A stretch of 64,000 nt of DNA, from assembly GCA_963738375.1 (NCBI GenBank), contig CAVTWL010000004.1, positions 806,001-870,000 of the forward strand. Reading direction: 5' to 3'. The first letter of the stretch is position 1. The number at the start of each line of letters is the position of its first letter. Both the position numbers and the translations under genes were made by a program. This DNA comes from Bog-159 sp963738375. GTDB taxonomy: Bacteria; Acidobacteriota; Terriglobia; Bryobacterales; Bryobacteraceae. Below are positions 26,472-35,057 of this stretch, one piece after another. Below the pieces are notes generated by a model. That model was not told the DNA's origin, searched no databases, and saw only the letters and a program-made list of their open reading frames with translations.

Positions 26472-27248
26472 ATGTACAACCTCGTCAGCAAACTGTTTGC
26501 GCCGCTCTTCGACCCATTAACGCTGTCGCTCCTGGTGATGGTCTGCGCGTTGCTTTGCCGCAAGCACCGGCGCCTTTCATGGGGGCTCTCCGCATTCGCG
26601 CTCGTCTCGCTGGCGGCTCTTGGCTCGCCGTTGTTCACGAAAACGCTGGTGCGCTCCCTGGAATCCCGTTATCCGGACCCTGGGCTTGACGTGCCCGCCG
26701 CCGCAGCCATTGTGGTCCTCGGCGGAACGCTTCGGATGCCGTCGGGCAGCCACCACTCGAGCGAACTGACCGATTCGAGCGATAGAATCCTAACCGCCTT
26801 TCGGCTCTACCGCGCCGGTAAGGCGCCTCTAATATTCTGTAGTGGCGGCAACGAACCGCTGGGCGGACAAGCCGGTAAGACGCCGGAAGCCGTCTGGATG
26901 GGCCGCCTTCTTGAAGAATGGAATATTCCCGCGAGTGCGGTGGAATTCGAAGGCAATTCCATCAATACCCGGGAGAATGCCACGTACACCTATCGGGCTT
27001 TAGCTCAGCGCGGGATTCGACGCATCCTGCTGGTCACGTCGGCCATGCACATGCCGCGCGCCTCCGGCGCCTTTCGCAAAGCCGGTTTCGACGTTCTGGC
27101 GGTGCCTTGCGACTTCCACAGCGGGTTTCAGGGCCCAGCCATCGTCTCCCAGTGGCTTCCTCAAGCCAGATATCTTGCTGACTCCGCCGGCGCGCTGCGT
27201 GAATGGCTGGGCCTCGGCATCTACCGCATGCGTGGCTGGACCGACTGA
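26472..27248 (+). CDS. YdcF/SanA-like DUF218 membrane protein
   Basis: 258 aa. Two N-terminal hydrophobic helices (about 12-30 and 38-55) are followed by a DUF218 domain: PAAAAIVVLGGTLRM, RAGKAPLIFCSGG, PASAVEFEGNSINTRENATYTY and RILLVTSAMHMPRASGAFRK. The N-terminal two-helix version corresponds to the YdcF/ElyC type linked to envelope polysaccharide or peptidoglycan precursor use in other bacteria. It is coupled to the CpsB-type phosphatase by a 3-nt gap, consistent with an exopolysaccharide or envelope role. The catalytic activity of the family is not settled. It is convergent with guaA, 11 bp away. Confidence 0.85.
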   Translation: MYNLVSKLFAPLFDPLTLSLLVMVCALLCRKHRRLSWGLSAFALVSLAALGSPLFTKTLVRSLESRYPDPGLDVPAAAAIVVLGGTLRMPSGSHHSSELTDSSDRILTAFRLYRAGKAPLIFCSGGNEPLGGQAGKTPEAVWMGRLLEEWNIPASAVEFEGNSINTRENATYTYRALAQRGIRRILLVTSAMHMPRASGAFRKAGFDVLAVPCDFHSGFQGPAIVSQWLPQARYLADSAGALREWLGLGIYRMRGWTD

Positions 27249-27259
27249 GCGCGTAAGCC

Positions 27260-29023
27260 TCACTCCCACTCGATCGTGGCAGGGGGTTTGTGCGTCAGAT
27301 CGTAAAACACGCCGCAAACGCCGGGCACCGCCAACACCTCGGCTGAAATCGCTTCCAGCAACTCCTGCGGCATCACCACCGACTGCGCGGTCATACCATC
27401 CACCGAGTCGACCGGACGCAGCACTACCGAATCCGGCGCGCCTTCCACCCCCAACGGAATCAGCACCACCGGGAATTGCCAGATGCGCTTGTCGAAGCGG
27501 CTGTCGTGCGAGAGCCGCCGTACGATCGCGTCAGCCAGTCGCAGCCGGGCCAGGCGTTCCGCCGTCAAACCGCTCGCCGAAACGTGCATTTCGCCCACGG
27601 CCGCCATTGATCGCACGCACGCAATTACGCGGTTCACGCCGGAAATCCGATTGATGAATTCGACCGCCTGCTCATGGTCGATGCCGGCAATACACAACAC
27701 CGGTGCATAGCTGCGGCTGTCGCCCTGCACACCCACCGAATGCACGGGCACAATCCAGCCCTCCGCCGTGGCTTCAATCGGCGCGCCGGATTCCGCGCAC
27801 AGGCAGCGGATGGCCAGGCCCGGGCCCGGGAACGGATGCCGGTCCAGGATCTCGGAGGCCATCCCCAACTCGCGGCCGATCTCCCGTACTTCGTCCTTGT
27901 AATACGACCGCAGCGGCTCGACAATGCAGCCGGATTCAATCAGCCTCTGGATGCCTGGCACGCGATTGTGATGTGTCTTGATCACCGCCGCTTTTTCCGT
28001 GCCGCCCGACTCGATGGTGTCCGGATAAATCGTGCCCTGGCCGAGCATCCAATGCCCGTCCATCAAATGCTGCGCGTCGATGATGCGTTCCTGCACCCTG
28101 ACGAATTCCTCGCCGATAATATGGCGCTTGCGCTCGGGTTCGCACACCCCGGCCAGCGCGCCCAGGAACTGATCTTCGGCCGCCTCCACCGTCAGCCCTG
28201 GCAGCCGCCGCACCGACTCCGTTTCGCCCTCGCGCATCAGGCCGGTGTCTACGTAAATGCCGTGGACCCGATCGGCGCCCAATGCTCGCTGGCACAAAGC
28301 GCACGCGACCATCGAGTCCACGCCGCCGCTGACGAAGAAGAACACATTGCGTTCGCCAACCGAGCGTCGGATTTCATCCAAGATTTGGGGCACGCGGTGA
28401 CGCGGATCCCAGTCGCGTTCGCAGCCGCAGATGCCGAACAAGAAGTTGGAGAGGATTTCGCGCCCGCGCGATGTGTGCACCACTTCCGGATGGAACTGAA
28501 CCCCGTAGAGTCCTCGCGCCGGCGCTTCGATGGCTGCAATGGCGCAGGTCGAAGTGCTGCCCAGAACCGAGAAACCTTGCGGCGCTGCGCTTACCAGATC
28601 GCGATGGCTCATCCAAATCTGGTGCGGCCCCGAAATCCCATCGAATAAGGCGCTGGCCGCCCCGCCCCCGTTGGTCTGCGGGTCGAAGGTGGCCAACCCA
28701 TACTCGCCCTTCACGCCCAACTGCACCGTTCCGCCGAGCATGTGAGCCATCAACTGTTGGCCGTAACAGATGCCCAGCACGCGTGCGCTACTTTCAAAAA
28801 TCGCGGGATCGACAGTGGGGCTGGCGGGATCGTAAACGCTGTTCGGTCCGCCCGAGATGATCAGGCCCTTGGCGCCGGCTAGTTCGCACGCAGGTGTCTC
28901 GCTCGGGCGCACTTCGGAATAAACACCCAGGTCGCGAACTTTGCGCGCGATCAGGTGACAGTATTGGCCGCCTGCATCCAGAACCACGATCTGGGCGGCC
29001 GGTCGACTGCTATCTTGTGGCAA
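27260..29023 (-). CDS. guaA: GMP synthetase, glutamine-hydrolysing, with extended dimerisation region
   Basis: 587 aa from TTG 29023. The N-terminal class I glutamine amidotransferase domain has LIISGGPNSV, nucleophile Cys in LGICYGQQLM, and His/Glu in VQFHPEVVH. The ATP-pyrophosphatase P-loop is SGGVDSM, and FPGPGLAIRCLCAE marks its end. Conversion of XMP to GMP with glutamine and ATP is expected. Instead of the short bacterial dimerisation domain, about 70 extra residues follow RCLCAE (WIVPVHSVGVQGDSRSYAPV, then INRISGVNRVIACV) before ERLARLRLADAIV and the terminal THKPPATIEWE. From memory, human GMP synthetase has the same order with VGVQGD-RSY first. The usual bacterial length is about 510-525 aa. 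Confidence 0.95.
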   Translation of the reverse strand: MPQDSSRPAAQIVVLDAGGQYCHLIARKVRDLGVYSEVRPSETPACELAGAKGLIISGGPNSVYDPASPTVDPAIFESSARVLGICYGQQLMAHMLGGTVQLGVKGEYGLATFDPQTNGGGAASALFDGISGPHQIWMSHRDLVSAAPQGFSVLGSTSTCAIAAIEAPARGLYGVQFHPEVVHTSRGREILSNFLFGICGCERDWDPRHRVPQILDEIRRSVGERNVFFFVSGGVDSMVACALCQRALGADRVHGIYVDTGLMREGETESVRRLPGLTVEAAEDQFLGALAGVCEPERKRHIIGEEFVRVQERIIDAQHLMDGHWMLGQGTIYPDTIESGGTEKAAVIKTHHNRVPGIQRLIESGCIVEPLRSYYKDEVREIGRELGMASEILDRHPFPGPGLAIRCLCAESGAPIEATAEGWIVPVHSVGVQGDSRSYAPVLCIAGIDHEQAVEFINRISGVNRVIACVRSMAAVGEMHVSASGLTAERLARLRLADAIVRRLSHDSRFDKRIWQFPVVLIPLGVEGAPDSVVLRPVDSVDGMTAQSVVMPQELLEAISAEVLAVPGVCGVFYDLTHKPPATIEWE

Positions 29024-29062
29024 TAAATTCAGGATACAGGAGCGAGCCTGCGTCCGGCAAGG

Positions 29063-30682
29063 CTACCGCGCCAATGCGGGCTCGGCCTGCATGCGCTGCA
29101 CCAGCACCTTCTTGCCGGTCTCCAGCAGCGCCTTCGCCTTCGGCATCGCGTCGATCGCGCTTTGTACTTCAGGATCGCTCTCGATGCGCACGCGATCGCT
29201 TTCGTCCAGGTTGAAAGCGGTGATGTACATTTCGCGCTTCAGGCGGTTTTTCATCCAGTCGGCATCCTGCGTGAACTCGGCTTCGGTGAACTCGTAGTTC
29301 TGCTTCATCAGGTAGTCATGGAATTCGTTCAGCGTGACGGCGTCGGGCGACCAGTCCTTGGGCAGTTTCACGTCGTGCTGGCCGAAGTAAGCGCGCGTGA
29401 AATTGAAGAAGGCAGCCTTCACAAGCAGTTGCATCTCCAGCTTGTCGAGCTTCGGTTGTACGTACTTTTCATCTGGCGTGATGCCACCCCCGCCATAAAC
29501 GGTGCGTCCGCTGTCGGTCATCTTGACGTCCTGCATGTCCTTCGGTTCGTCTTTGTGATAGTAGTAATCGAAGAACGATTTGTTGCTGTAGTCGCGCTGG
29601 ATCAAGCGTCCGCTTGGCGTGTAGAAATGCGCCGTCGTCAGAGCCAAGCCGGTGTTTTCCGAAAGCGGATATACGGTCTGCACCAGGCCCTTGCCGAACG
29701 TGGTTTCTCCTAAAATCCACCCGCGGTCATGATCCTGCAGTGCGCCGGCAACAATCTCCGCGGCCGAAGCCGAGCGGCTGTTCACCAATACGACGATCGG
29801 ATAGGCCCGCCCGTGGTTGCCGATGCGTGCCGTGTAAGTCTTCTCGGGCGACGAGCGGCCATGGTGCGAAACGATGGTCTGCCCTTTATCCAGGAATTTG
29901 TCCGCGACCGCTACCCCCTCGTTCAGCAATCCCCCCGGATTTTCGCGCAGATCGAGAACCAGGCCCTTAATATTGTTCTCGCCCAGCTTCTTCAAGCCGT
30001 CTTCCAGTTCCTTCCCGGTGTTTTCGGTGAATTGCTCGACGAATACATACGCGATACCCGGCTTCAACCAGATGGCATTCTTCACGCTGCTGCGGGAGAT
30101 CTCGTCGCGCACCACATTGAACGAGATCGGCTGCTCGCTTCCTTCGCGCGAAATCACGATGGTCACCTGCGTACCGCGCGGGCCCTTCAGCAAATCGGCG
30201 ACTTCGGTGGTGCTCAGGTTGTCGGTGGGCTTATCGTTCACCTTCATAATGATGTCGCCCGGCCGCAAACCCGCTTTGTAAGCGGGTGAACCGGCGAACG
30301 GCGCCACCACGATGGTCTTGCCGTTGAACGGCCTCACTTGCATACCCACGCCGAAATAGTGTCCTTTTTGGTCTTCACGCAACAGTTGGTAGTCGCGCGG
30401 ATCGAAGAAATTCGTATGCGGATCGAGGGTTCGCAGCGCTCCGGGAATGGCGCCTTTGTAGATGGCTTTGTCGGGGTCTATTTTGTCCGCGAAGTTCTGT
30501 TCGACCAGGCCGTAAGCGCTGGTGAACGCCTTCAGGCCGGCGCCGATATCGTCATTGCTTTCGCCGACCGTGGCAGCCGCCTGGACCTGCGGCCCAAAGA
30601 TGCCGCCGACGATAGAACCGGCAAATACGAGTCCAACCGACAAAAAGAACGACCGCCGCGTATAGGGCATCCGGGAAACCAT
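29063..30682 (-). CDS. ctpA: S41 carboxyl-terminal processing protease (CtpA/Prc type)
   Basis: 539 aa from ATG 30682 (AAGAG just upstream; ATG 30670 is an alternative). A twin-arginine-like start (MPYTRRSFFLSVGLVFAGSI) anchors or exports the protein. Domain order: N-terminal helical cap, PDZ (about 95-185; YFGVGMQVRPFNGKTIVVAP, AGLRPGDIIMKVND), then the S41 catalytic core with KGLVLDLRENPGGLL, nucleophile Ser in VNSRSASAAEIVAGAL and catalytic Lys in TFGKGLVQTVYPL. It then has a long C-terminal helical extension of about 130 aa. Such proteases trim or degrade periplasmic proteins. It lies 39 nt upstream of guaA on the same strand. Confidence 0.93.
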   Translation of the reverse strand: MVSRMPYTRRSFFLSVGLVFAGSIVGGIFGPQVQAAATVGESNDDIGAGLKAFTSAYGLVEQNFADKIDPDKAIYKGAIPGALRTLDPHTNFFDPRDYQLLREDQKGHYFGVGMQVRPFNGKTIVVAPFAGSPAYKAGLRPGDIIMKVNDKPTDNLSTTEVADLLKGPRGTQVTIVISREGSEQPISFNVVRDEISRSSVKNAIWLKPGIAYVFVEQFTENTGKELEDGLKKLGENNIKGLVLDLRENPGGLLNEGVAVADKFLDKGQTIVSHHGRSSPEKTYTARIGNHGRAYPIVVLVNSRSASAAEIVAGALQDHDRGWILGETTFGKGLVQTVYPLSENTGLALTTAHFYTPSGRLIQRDYSNKSFFDYYYHKDEPKDMQDVKMTDSGRTVYGGGGITPDEKYVQPKLDKLEMQLLVKAAFFNFTRAYFGQHDVKLPKDWSPDAVTLNEFHDYLMKQNYEFTEAEFTQDADWMKNRLKREMYITAFNLDESDRVRIESDPEVQSAIDAMPKAKALLETGKKVLVQRMQAEPALAR

Positions 30683-30902
30683 CCTTACTCTTGAGTATAC
30701 CTGATTGATTTGACGCGCCAGAACAGCATTCGGTGTCAAGCGCCAAGGGCCGCGTTTTTCCGCGCCGCCATACCGAAAAGGATTCCAGCGAGGGCACCTC
30801 CTAGAGCCCTGAAATACTCCGATCCCTGGTCATCGATGCCCGCCGCGCGGCGCGGTTCCGAAGTCGCCGTGGATGCCAGATTCGAGATAGCTACGGCGGA
30901 CT

Positions 30903-31526
30903 AACCCCGTTGGTTTTCCTGTCCGCGTCCGGCTTTGAGGGCACGCCGCAGCAACCCCTGCCTCCGGCGGTCGCGCCGCAAGCGCCAACCGCTCCGCAAG
31001 CCCTGCGACCAGCGTTACCACCGTGCGCAGCCGGGGCCGGGTAAACAGCTACATCATCGTGTACGGCGACTCCTGGACCGGTTCGTTCGAAAGCCGCGAT
31101 CAGGATCGCTACCGTGCGTGGCGTGCCAAATACGGCCACCTCTATGTCTTTTTCCGGCTCGATGACCGCGACTTCCAACAAGCGATGGCGCCCCAACGCG
31201 AGGTCAACAACCATCAGGAGGAGGTCCACCGCCACCAGGAAGACGTGAACCGCCGGCAGGAGAGTGTAAATAGCCATCAAGAGGTCGTGAATCGCGCGCG
31301 GGAAGAAGTCAACCGGCAGCAGGGCAGGGTAAACCAAGACCGCGGCGATCCGGCGGGCGTCATGGCCTCGCGCGCGAAATTCTCTGAAACCGGGCGGCGT
31401 CCGAGGTCGATCCCGAATCGCCTTACCGGTATACGCACCCTCTCCCAACCATGCGCTGCCCACCCAGTCCCGGCGAGAACTGGACAGGTGCATCGAATCC
31501 GATTTTCCCGCTCTGCCAATCGGTGA
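30903..31526 (+). pseudogene. Fragment with envelope-stress-type domain and heptad-repeat tail
   Basis: Not a clear intact gene. From 30903 one frame reads a Pro/Ala/Gln-rich linker (PQQPLPPAVAPQAPTAPQAL) to a stop near 31044. A second frame, open from a GTG at 31023, gives VNSYIIVYGDSWTGSFESRD, RYRAWRAKYGHLYVFFRLDD and then seven heptads of the type VNxHQEE. Pro-rich linker, VSGDS-like strand, R...YG-WFE-like strand and long Q/E heptad helix are the order I know from C-terminal regions of acidobacterial M56/BlaR1-associated proteins, so this may be a remnant of one. After the heptads (from about 31350) the reading frame loses coding character. 30683-30902 upstream shows no convincing gene. 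Confidence 0.45.
31203..31349 (+). repeat. Seven tandem 21-nt units encoding coiled-coil heptads
   Basis: Seven consecutive 21-nt units, each starting with a Val codon (GTC/GTG/GTA) and usually AAC/AAT, encode V-N-x-x-Q-E-x heptads. The units diverge at third positions, so the protein pattern rather than the DNA has been kept. The complementary strand reads as a hydrophobic repeat, which is a by-product. Confidence 0.8.
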
Positions 31527-31545
31527 TGGAAGTTACTATCACACA

Positions 31546-31575
31546 TTGACTTGCTCTCTCTGACTAACCTATCCT
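31546..31575 (+). promoter_or_regulatory. Sigma-70-like promoter of the TonB receptor locus
   Basis: TTGACT at 31546-31551 and TATCCT at 31570-31575 are separated by 18 nt. Transcription would start about 35 nt before the AAGGAG ribosome site at 31607-31612, which is 6 nt from the ATG at 31619. The arrangement fits a housekeeping promoter for the receptor and the GH39 gene behind it. Confidence 0.55.
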
Positions 31576-31618
31576 TAACGTCAAAGTGGTTTAGAGGTAG
31601 GCGTCCAAGGAGACGACC

Positions 31619-34600
31619 ATGATGCACTTCTCGCTACGCGGCGCCCTGATCTGCGCCGCACTGTTACTACTGTCTGCTCTTCCATCCGCGGCGCAATTTC
31701 AGGCTGCCATTCAAGGGACAATCATAGACGCTTCGGGCGCCGTCGTTCCAGGCGCGAAGGTGACGCTTACTCGTGCCGAAACGCACGCTGTCGTAACCGC
31801 CCAAAGTTCCGCCGAAGGCGTCTACCGTTTCGATGGCCTGGCGCCGGGCCGCTACGAAATCACCGTGGAAGCGCCTGGCTTCAAAACTGAGACCCAGCAA
31901 AACATCGAGGTTCTGGCCGAACAAACCCAAGGGTTGAATATTACACTAACTCCAGGGCAAGTTACCGAATCGGTAACAGTAAGTGCCGACAGTAACCCCG
32001 CCATAGAGACTGAGAATGCCGATGTCGGCGGCACCATCACCACCGCCGAAGTTGAGGGACTGCCCCAAATCGGACGCGATCCCTATGAGTTACTGCGCCT
32101 TACGCCCGGCGTTTTCGGCCTGGGCGCGCGCGACGGCAGCGGCAACTCCGTAAATCTCCCCAACACCACCGGCCCAGGAGGGTCGAACACTTCCATTTTT
32201 CAAACCGAGAACCAGGTTCCCATTTCAGCCAATGGCCAGCGCCTGTCAAGCAATAACTTCATGATCGACGGCGTCACGGTTGACAGTCAGAATTGGGGCG
32301 GGGCAGCCGTGGTGACTCCCAATCAGGAATCCGTAAAACAGATGACCGTAGTCGCCGAGGGTTATGACGCATCCTACGGCCGTAACTCGGGCGCGCAGAT
32401 TCAGGTCGTATCGAAGAACGGCACCGATCAGTTTCACGGCAGCGGTTTCTTTCAGTTCCAGGATCCGAACCTGAATGCTTACAACAAGTATGGCGGCCCT
32501 TTTGGCGCCCCAGACGTACGCGTCGAAACCCGCTTCAAGCAGTACGGCGGATCCGTCGGCGGCCCCATCGTCAAAGACAAGCTGTTCTTCTTCTTCAGCT
32601 ACGAAGGCCTTACCAACCGCACCGACGCGCCCTACGAAGCGTGGGTGGAAACATCCCAGTATCGCCAGGCCGTCATCAGCGCCTATCCTAACAGCATCGC
32701 CGCCAAGGTATTCTCTTCGCCCGGTATCGCGCCTCGCGTGATTTCCGTACTCAACGTCCCCTGTTCTAGCGGTTTTGCCCCCGGAACCTGCCAGCAAGTG
32801 AACGGAGGCTTGGATGTCGGGTCAGTCACCGGCGCGACCGGCCAATATGTGGACATCGGCAAATCGCCGGCCGGCGGCGGACTCGACGGCATCCCCGACG
32901 TTCAGTACGATGTGCTGTCCGCGCCCGGCCTGCAGCGCGGCAATCAGTATAACTTCCGCGGCGATTACACCCACGGCAAAGACAGCTTCGCCTTCAGTAC
33001 GTATTTGACGCCGCTATCTGGCACGCAGGCGCAAACATCCAGCCAAAGCCGTCCCATGGCCGATCTCCCCAACAATCCCTTCAATAGCGCATACTTCGCC
33101 AGTTGGAGCCATTTAATCTCACCGACGGTATTCAATCAACTGCGCGCCGACTTCACCCGCTTCGCCGACAACCAGATTGCCGGCTCATCCGAAGTCAATT
33201 GGGGCATCCCGGAATTGCAAATCCAGAATATACCCGGCGTCAATAACAACATTCAGTTTGGCGCCCCGCAAGGAAGCACCACGCCGGCTATCTTTGCCCA
33301 GAACACTTACGAAGTCAACGATACGCTCAGTAAGATGCTGGGCCGCCACGCCCTGAAGTTTGGTGTAGTCTTCCGTAAGCTGCAAAATAATGACAATCTG
33401 GCGGGCGGCGCTCGTCCGGTTTACACCTTCCAGGGCATGTGGAACTTTGCCAACGATGCGCCCATCTACGAGGCCATCAACGCCAATCCGCAAACCGGCG
33501 CCCCCGCTCCCGCGCAGCATTATCTTCGCAGCGGCGACTATGCGGGGTTCGTGCAAGACGATTTCAAAGTCATGCCGAATTTCACCGTGAACCTCGGCCT
33601 GCGGTGGGAGTATTACTCGCCCCTGTCTGACAAGAACGGACAACTCAGTAACGTATTCTTCGGTCCCGGCGGCGACTACAATACCGCTTACATTAAGCAA
33701 GTCAGCCAGCTCTACAATCCGGACTATCACAACTTCGCTCCCCGTATCGCGTTCGCCTGGAGTCCGAAATTCGCCCAAAACAAACTCGTCGTTCGCGGCG
33801 GCTATGGCTGGTTCTTCAACTCGATTCCCGGCGTCGTGTTCGAAAACGTTTTCCAGGACCCGCCGGCCTTCGGCAATTACGGCATCTGTTGCGGTACCGC
33901 CAGCACGTCCTTCGGCACTCCTTTCGCCAATGGCCAAATTCTCTATGCGCTTGGCAGCAGCAATAGCCCGTTCAGCTATCCTGTGAATCCGGCCCTCGCG
34001 ACCGGCATCGACCCCACCACCAACGCGCCGCGCGGTCCGTCCAATCCCAATGCCCCGCAGGTTCAGGTCTACATGGCCCAGCAGAACATGCCGAACCCCT
34101 TCGTCCAGGTCTATTCGCTCGACATGCAATACCAGTTGCCCTGGAAGCTGGTAGCCACCGCCGGCTACAGCGGCTCCGAAGCGCGGCACCAAATCCGACT
34201 GGTCAACGAAAGCTTCCTCTATCCCACCGGCCCTTTATTCCCGTTCTCGCAGGTTTTCGATCCCCAGCCTGACGTCAACTCCAACTTCAATGCCCTGATC
34301 CTGACCCTTTCCCGGCGCCTGTCCAATGGGGTTCAATTCGCCGCCAACTATCGCTGGTCGAAGAGCCTCGATACCCTCTCTTACGAAGGTCCGGGCTTCG
34401 TGACCAATCAAACCTATCCGCAGAATCAAAAGACCGAGTATGGCCCTTCCGACTTCGACGTGCCACAGTATTTCACTCTATGGAGCCTCTATGACTTGCC
34501 CTTCTTCAAGAAACAACAAGGCTTCCTCGGCCACGTCCTCGGGGGATGGCAGGTAAGCGGTATCTTCACCGCCAGCAGCGGATTTCCTTGGACCCCGGTT

Positions 34601-35056
34601 ACTTGCGGAGCCGCCGAGGCGACCCCAGGCGGCCAGACCCTCTGCCCCATCCGCCCCATTGAATACCTCGGCGGCGCCGGCCATAGCACGTCCAACGACG
34701 CCTACATTAACGGAACAAACTTCCCCAACGGGGGCAAGGACTACTTCGTCATCACCAGCCCCACCAGCGGGCCGACCACGCTACCGCCAGGCATCGGACG
34801 CAATTCCTGGCGCGGCCCCGGCTACATCTCTACCGATTTCAGCTTCGGCAAGCAGACCAGCCTGAGCGGCCTGCACCTCGGCGAGGCCGCCAAACTCGAC
34901 CTGCGCGCTAACTTCTATAATGTATTTAATAAACTGAACCTGCAGCCCATTGCCTTTGGCAGCGCAAATTCCACCATCGAGAATCAAGACTTCGGTCTAT
35001 CGCCTGGCGGCACAGCCGGACGAGTCGTCGAGTTGCTCGCACGCTTTAGCTTCTAA
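31619..35056 (+). CDS. TonB-dependent receptor with N-terminal regulatory domain (Oar-like)
   Basis: 1145 aa with signal peptide (RGALICAALLLLSALPSAAA-like; ends PSAAQ). Residues about 25-115 are a carboxypeptidase-regulatory-like beta-sandwich (AAIQGTIIDASGAVVPGAKV, YRFDGLAPGRYEITVEAPGF). A plug follows (LPQIGRDPYELLRLTPGVF; NNFMIDGVTVDSQNWGGAAV), then a large beta-barrel with NQLRADFTRF, YSLDMQYQLPWKL and other aromatic-rich strands, ending LLARFSF with the terminal Phe of outer-membrane proteins. This is the Oar-type receptor abundant in Acidobacteria and presumed to import glycans or peptides with TonB energy. A promoter is visible upstream, and the GH39 gene starts one base after its stop. 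No SusD-like partner is present. Confidence 0.93.
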   Translation: MMHFSLRGALICAALLLLSALPSAAQFQAAIQGTIIDASGAVVPGAKVTLTRAETHAVVTAQSSAEGVYRFDGLAPGRYEITVEAPGFKTETQQNIEVLAEQTQGLNITLTPGQVTESVTVSADSNPAIETENADVGGTITTAEVEGLPQIGRDPYELLRLTPGVFGLGARDGSGNSVNLPNTTGPGGSNTSIFQTENQVPISANGQRLSSNNFMIDGVTVDSQNWGGAAVVTPNQESVKQMTVVAEGYDASYGRNSGAQIQVVSKNGTDQFHGSGFFQFQDPNLNAYNKYGGPFGAPDVRVETRFKQYGGSVGGPIVKDKLFFFFSYEGLTNRTDAPYEAWVETSQYRQAVISAYPNSIAAKVFSSPGIAPRVISVLNVPCSSGFAPGTCQQVNGGLDVGSVTGATGQYVDIGKSPAGGGLDGIPDVQYDVLSAPGLQRGNQYNFRGDYTHGKDSFAFSTYLTPLSGTQAQTSSQSRPMADLPNNPFNSAYFASWSHLISPTVFNQLRADFTRFADNQIAGSSEVNWGIPELQIQNIPGVNNNIQFGAPQGSTTPAIFAQNTYEVNDTLSKMLGRHALKFGVVFRKLQNNDNLAGGARPVYTFQGMWNFANDAPIYEAINANPQTGAPAPAQHYLRSGDYAGFVQDDFKVMPNFTVNLGLRWEYYSPLSDKNGQLSNVFFGPGGDYNTAYIKQVSQLYNPDYHNFAPRIAFAWSPKFAQNKLVVRGGYGWFFNSIPGVVFENVFQDPPAFGNYGICCGTASTSFGTPFANGQILYALGSSNSPFSYPVNPALATGIDPTTNAPRGPSNPNAPQVQVYMAQQNMPNPFVQVYSLDMQYQLPWKLVATAGYSGSEARHQIRLVNESFLYPTGPLFPFSQVFDPQPDVNSNFNALILTLSRRLSNGVQFAANYRWSKSLDTLSYEGPGFVTNQTYPQNQKTEYGPSDFDVPQYFTLWSLYDLPFFKKQQGFLGHVLGGWQVSGIFTASSGFPWTPVTCGAAEATPGGQTLCPIRPIEYLGGAGHSTSNDAYINGTNFPNGGKDYFVITSPTSGPTTLPPGIGRNSWRGPGYISTDFSFGKQTSLSGLHLGEAAKLDLRANFYNVFNKLNLQPIAFGSANSTIENQDFGLSPGGTAGRVVELLARFSF

Positions 35057-35057
35057 C

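Noticed and set aside
30891..31493. Minus-strand ORF of 200 codons with a hydrophobic repeat
   Set aside because: The repeat is the complement of the V-N-x-x-Q-E heptads. It has no ribosome site, and the plus strand gives a sensible coiled coil.
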